NCBI RefSeq assembly: GCF_004000945.1
Contig: NZ_BIMF01000007.1
Location: forward strand, 1-64,000
DNA length: 64,000 bases
Direction: 5' to 3'
Origin: Paenibacillus lautus NBRC 15380
GTDB taxonomy: Bacteria; Bacillota; Bacilli; Paenibacillales; Paenibacillaceae
The notes below the pieces were generated by a model, which ran no database searches, was not told where the DNA came from, and was given only the letters and a program-made list of their open reading frames with translations. The position numbers and the translations under genes are program-made. Below, piece after piece: positions 63,375 through 64,000 of this stretch. Position 1 is the first letter of the stretch. Every line of letters starts with the position of its first letter.

Positions 63375-64000
63375 ATGAACATAGCCAAACGTCTTGCAGG
63401 AGCGGTTTTATCGTCAGCTTTGGCCATCAGCGTATTGCTGGCAGGCTGTTCGGACAGCGGAGGAGCTTCAGAAGGGCAAGTTGGCAAGGAAGGCCAAGGC
63501 AAGGAGGAGACGGTTACGCTTAAATTTTCCTTTTGGGGAGACACGATTGAAAAGAAAACGGTTACAGAAGCGCTTGAACGCTTCGAGAAGGAAACCGGCA
63601 TCCAGGTGGAGCCTATGCATGTTCCGGCTGATTATTTGACAAAATTGACTACGATGGTGGCAGGTAATGTGGCACCGGATCTCGGTTATTTGTCATCGGG
63701 AGCGGCTTTGAGCTGGGGGCGTGACGGGAAACTGTTGAACCTCACGCCGCTTATGGAGAACGACCCTGATTTTAACAAAGAGGACTACCTGGACCAGGTA
63801 TGGTATGAAATTGATCCAGGCAATACCATCGGGATGAGCACCGCCGTCGAAGGCTATGGTCTAATGTACAACAAACAATTGCTGCAGGAAGCGGGAGTCG
63901 AACTGCCTCCGACGGAGGCGGATAAAGCATGGGATTGGGACACGTTTGTGGAATACGCCAAAAAATTAACGCTGGATGACCAAGGAAGAAATGCGCTGGA
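63375..64000 (+). CDS. Extracellular sugar-binding lipoprotein, cut by window end
   Basis: The first 208 residues of a family-1 solute-binding protein. The signal peptide ends in the lipobox LLAGC (Cys at about residue 24), then a Gly/Glu/Lys-rich tether. The mature part opens VTLKFSFWGDTIEKKTVTEALERFEKETGI, then KLTTMVAGNVAPDLGYLSSGAALSW and VEGYGLMYNKQLLQEAGVELPPT, the classical MalE/UgpB-type pattern. TGGAGGGTGAG lies 4 bases before ATG 63375. It is encoded right after the YesN/YesM pair, so it is either their target or part of their sensing path. Confidence 0.9.
   Translation, partial: MNIAKRLAGAVLSSALAISVLLAGCSDSGGASEGQVGKEGQGKEETVTLKFSFWGDTIEKKTVTEALERFEKETGIQVEPMHVPADYLTKLTTMVAGNVAPDLGYLSSGAALSWGRDGKLLNLTPLMENDPDFNKEDYLDQVWYEIDPGNTIGMSTAVEGYGLMYNKQLLQEAGVELPPTEADKAWDWDTFVEYAKKLTLDDQGRNAL

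Overview
The window looks like chromosomal DNA of a Paenibacillus-type bacterium (Bacillota). The grounds are strong AGGAGG-type ribosome binding sites with frequent TTG/GTG starts, YesN/YesM-type regulators next to LplA/LplB/YtcP-type sugar ABC transporters, a GH64-CBM56 beta-1,3-glucanase, a rifampin-phosphotransferase-like gene, an SLH-domain remnant, and many small resistance or detoxification genes, each with its own terminator. No rRNA, tRNA, CRISPR array or prophage was seen. The genus is an inference from gene content.

Layout. 1-1139: a 5'-truncated IS3-family (IS150-like) element on the minus strand with a programmed -1 frameshift site. 1.4-9.1 kb: single genes and small operons (PPOX-fold protein, a degenerate class II aminoacyl-tRNA-synthetase-like protein, an EEP-fold protein that has lost metal ligands, YdeI-like, DJ-1/PfpI, a merR plus two SRPBCC genes, an APH-like kinase), then an SLH-domain scar. 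10.0-18.3 kb: one carbohydrate-use locus: a membrane AraC sensor, two permeases, a lipoprotein, GH105 and GH43, pointing to pectic (rhamnogalacturonan/arabinan-type) oligosaccharides. 18.6-25.5 kb: SDR, a truncated toroid-like protein, alpha/beta hydrolase, DHFR-like, marR-GNAT, a broken VOC gene and a DHA2 exporter with an unusual G-tract promoter. 25.7-30.5 kb: GH64 glucanase, EcsC, APH-like, a methyltransferase and a 49-residue membrane protein. 30.9-37.6 kb: amino acid permease, WYL regulator divergent from two small genes, and rph. 37.9-41 kb: a frameshifted, AT-rich amidinotransferase gene, squalene/phytoene synthase and uppP. 41.1-53.5 kb: ECF sigma/anti-sigma, Vat-type acetyltransferase, uronate-dehydrogenase-like epimerase, a divergent tetR/adh pair, a Bcr/CflA exporter, an RR-HK-serine hydrolase operon whose kinase is frameshifted, DinB, and a decayed VOC gene. 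53.6-64 kb: a MetX-like acyltransferase/LysR pair, a TauE plus carboxylesterase/LysR pair, an XRE-cupin regulator, and a YesN/YesM two-component system followed by a solute-binding lipoprotein cut by the window end.

The parts that work together most clearly are the two sugar-sensing/uptake loci (10-18 kb and 59.9-64 kb), the regulator/target pairs with visible operators (merR-SRPBCC, marR-GNAT, tetR-adh, lysR-metX-like) and the sigma/anti-sigma pair. The window also has an unusually large number of broken or eroded genes (amidinotransferase, histidine kinase, two VOC genes, an SLH fragment, a remnant with an in-frame stop at 42741-42914). I see no clear new multi-gene defence or biosynthetic system. 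The least explained signals are the HisRS/HisZ-like protein, the EEP protein without its first metal ligands, the G-tract operator before the DHA2 exporter, and a dispersed family of terminator elements.
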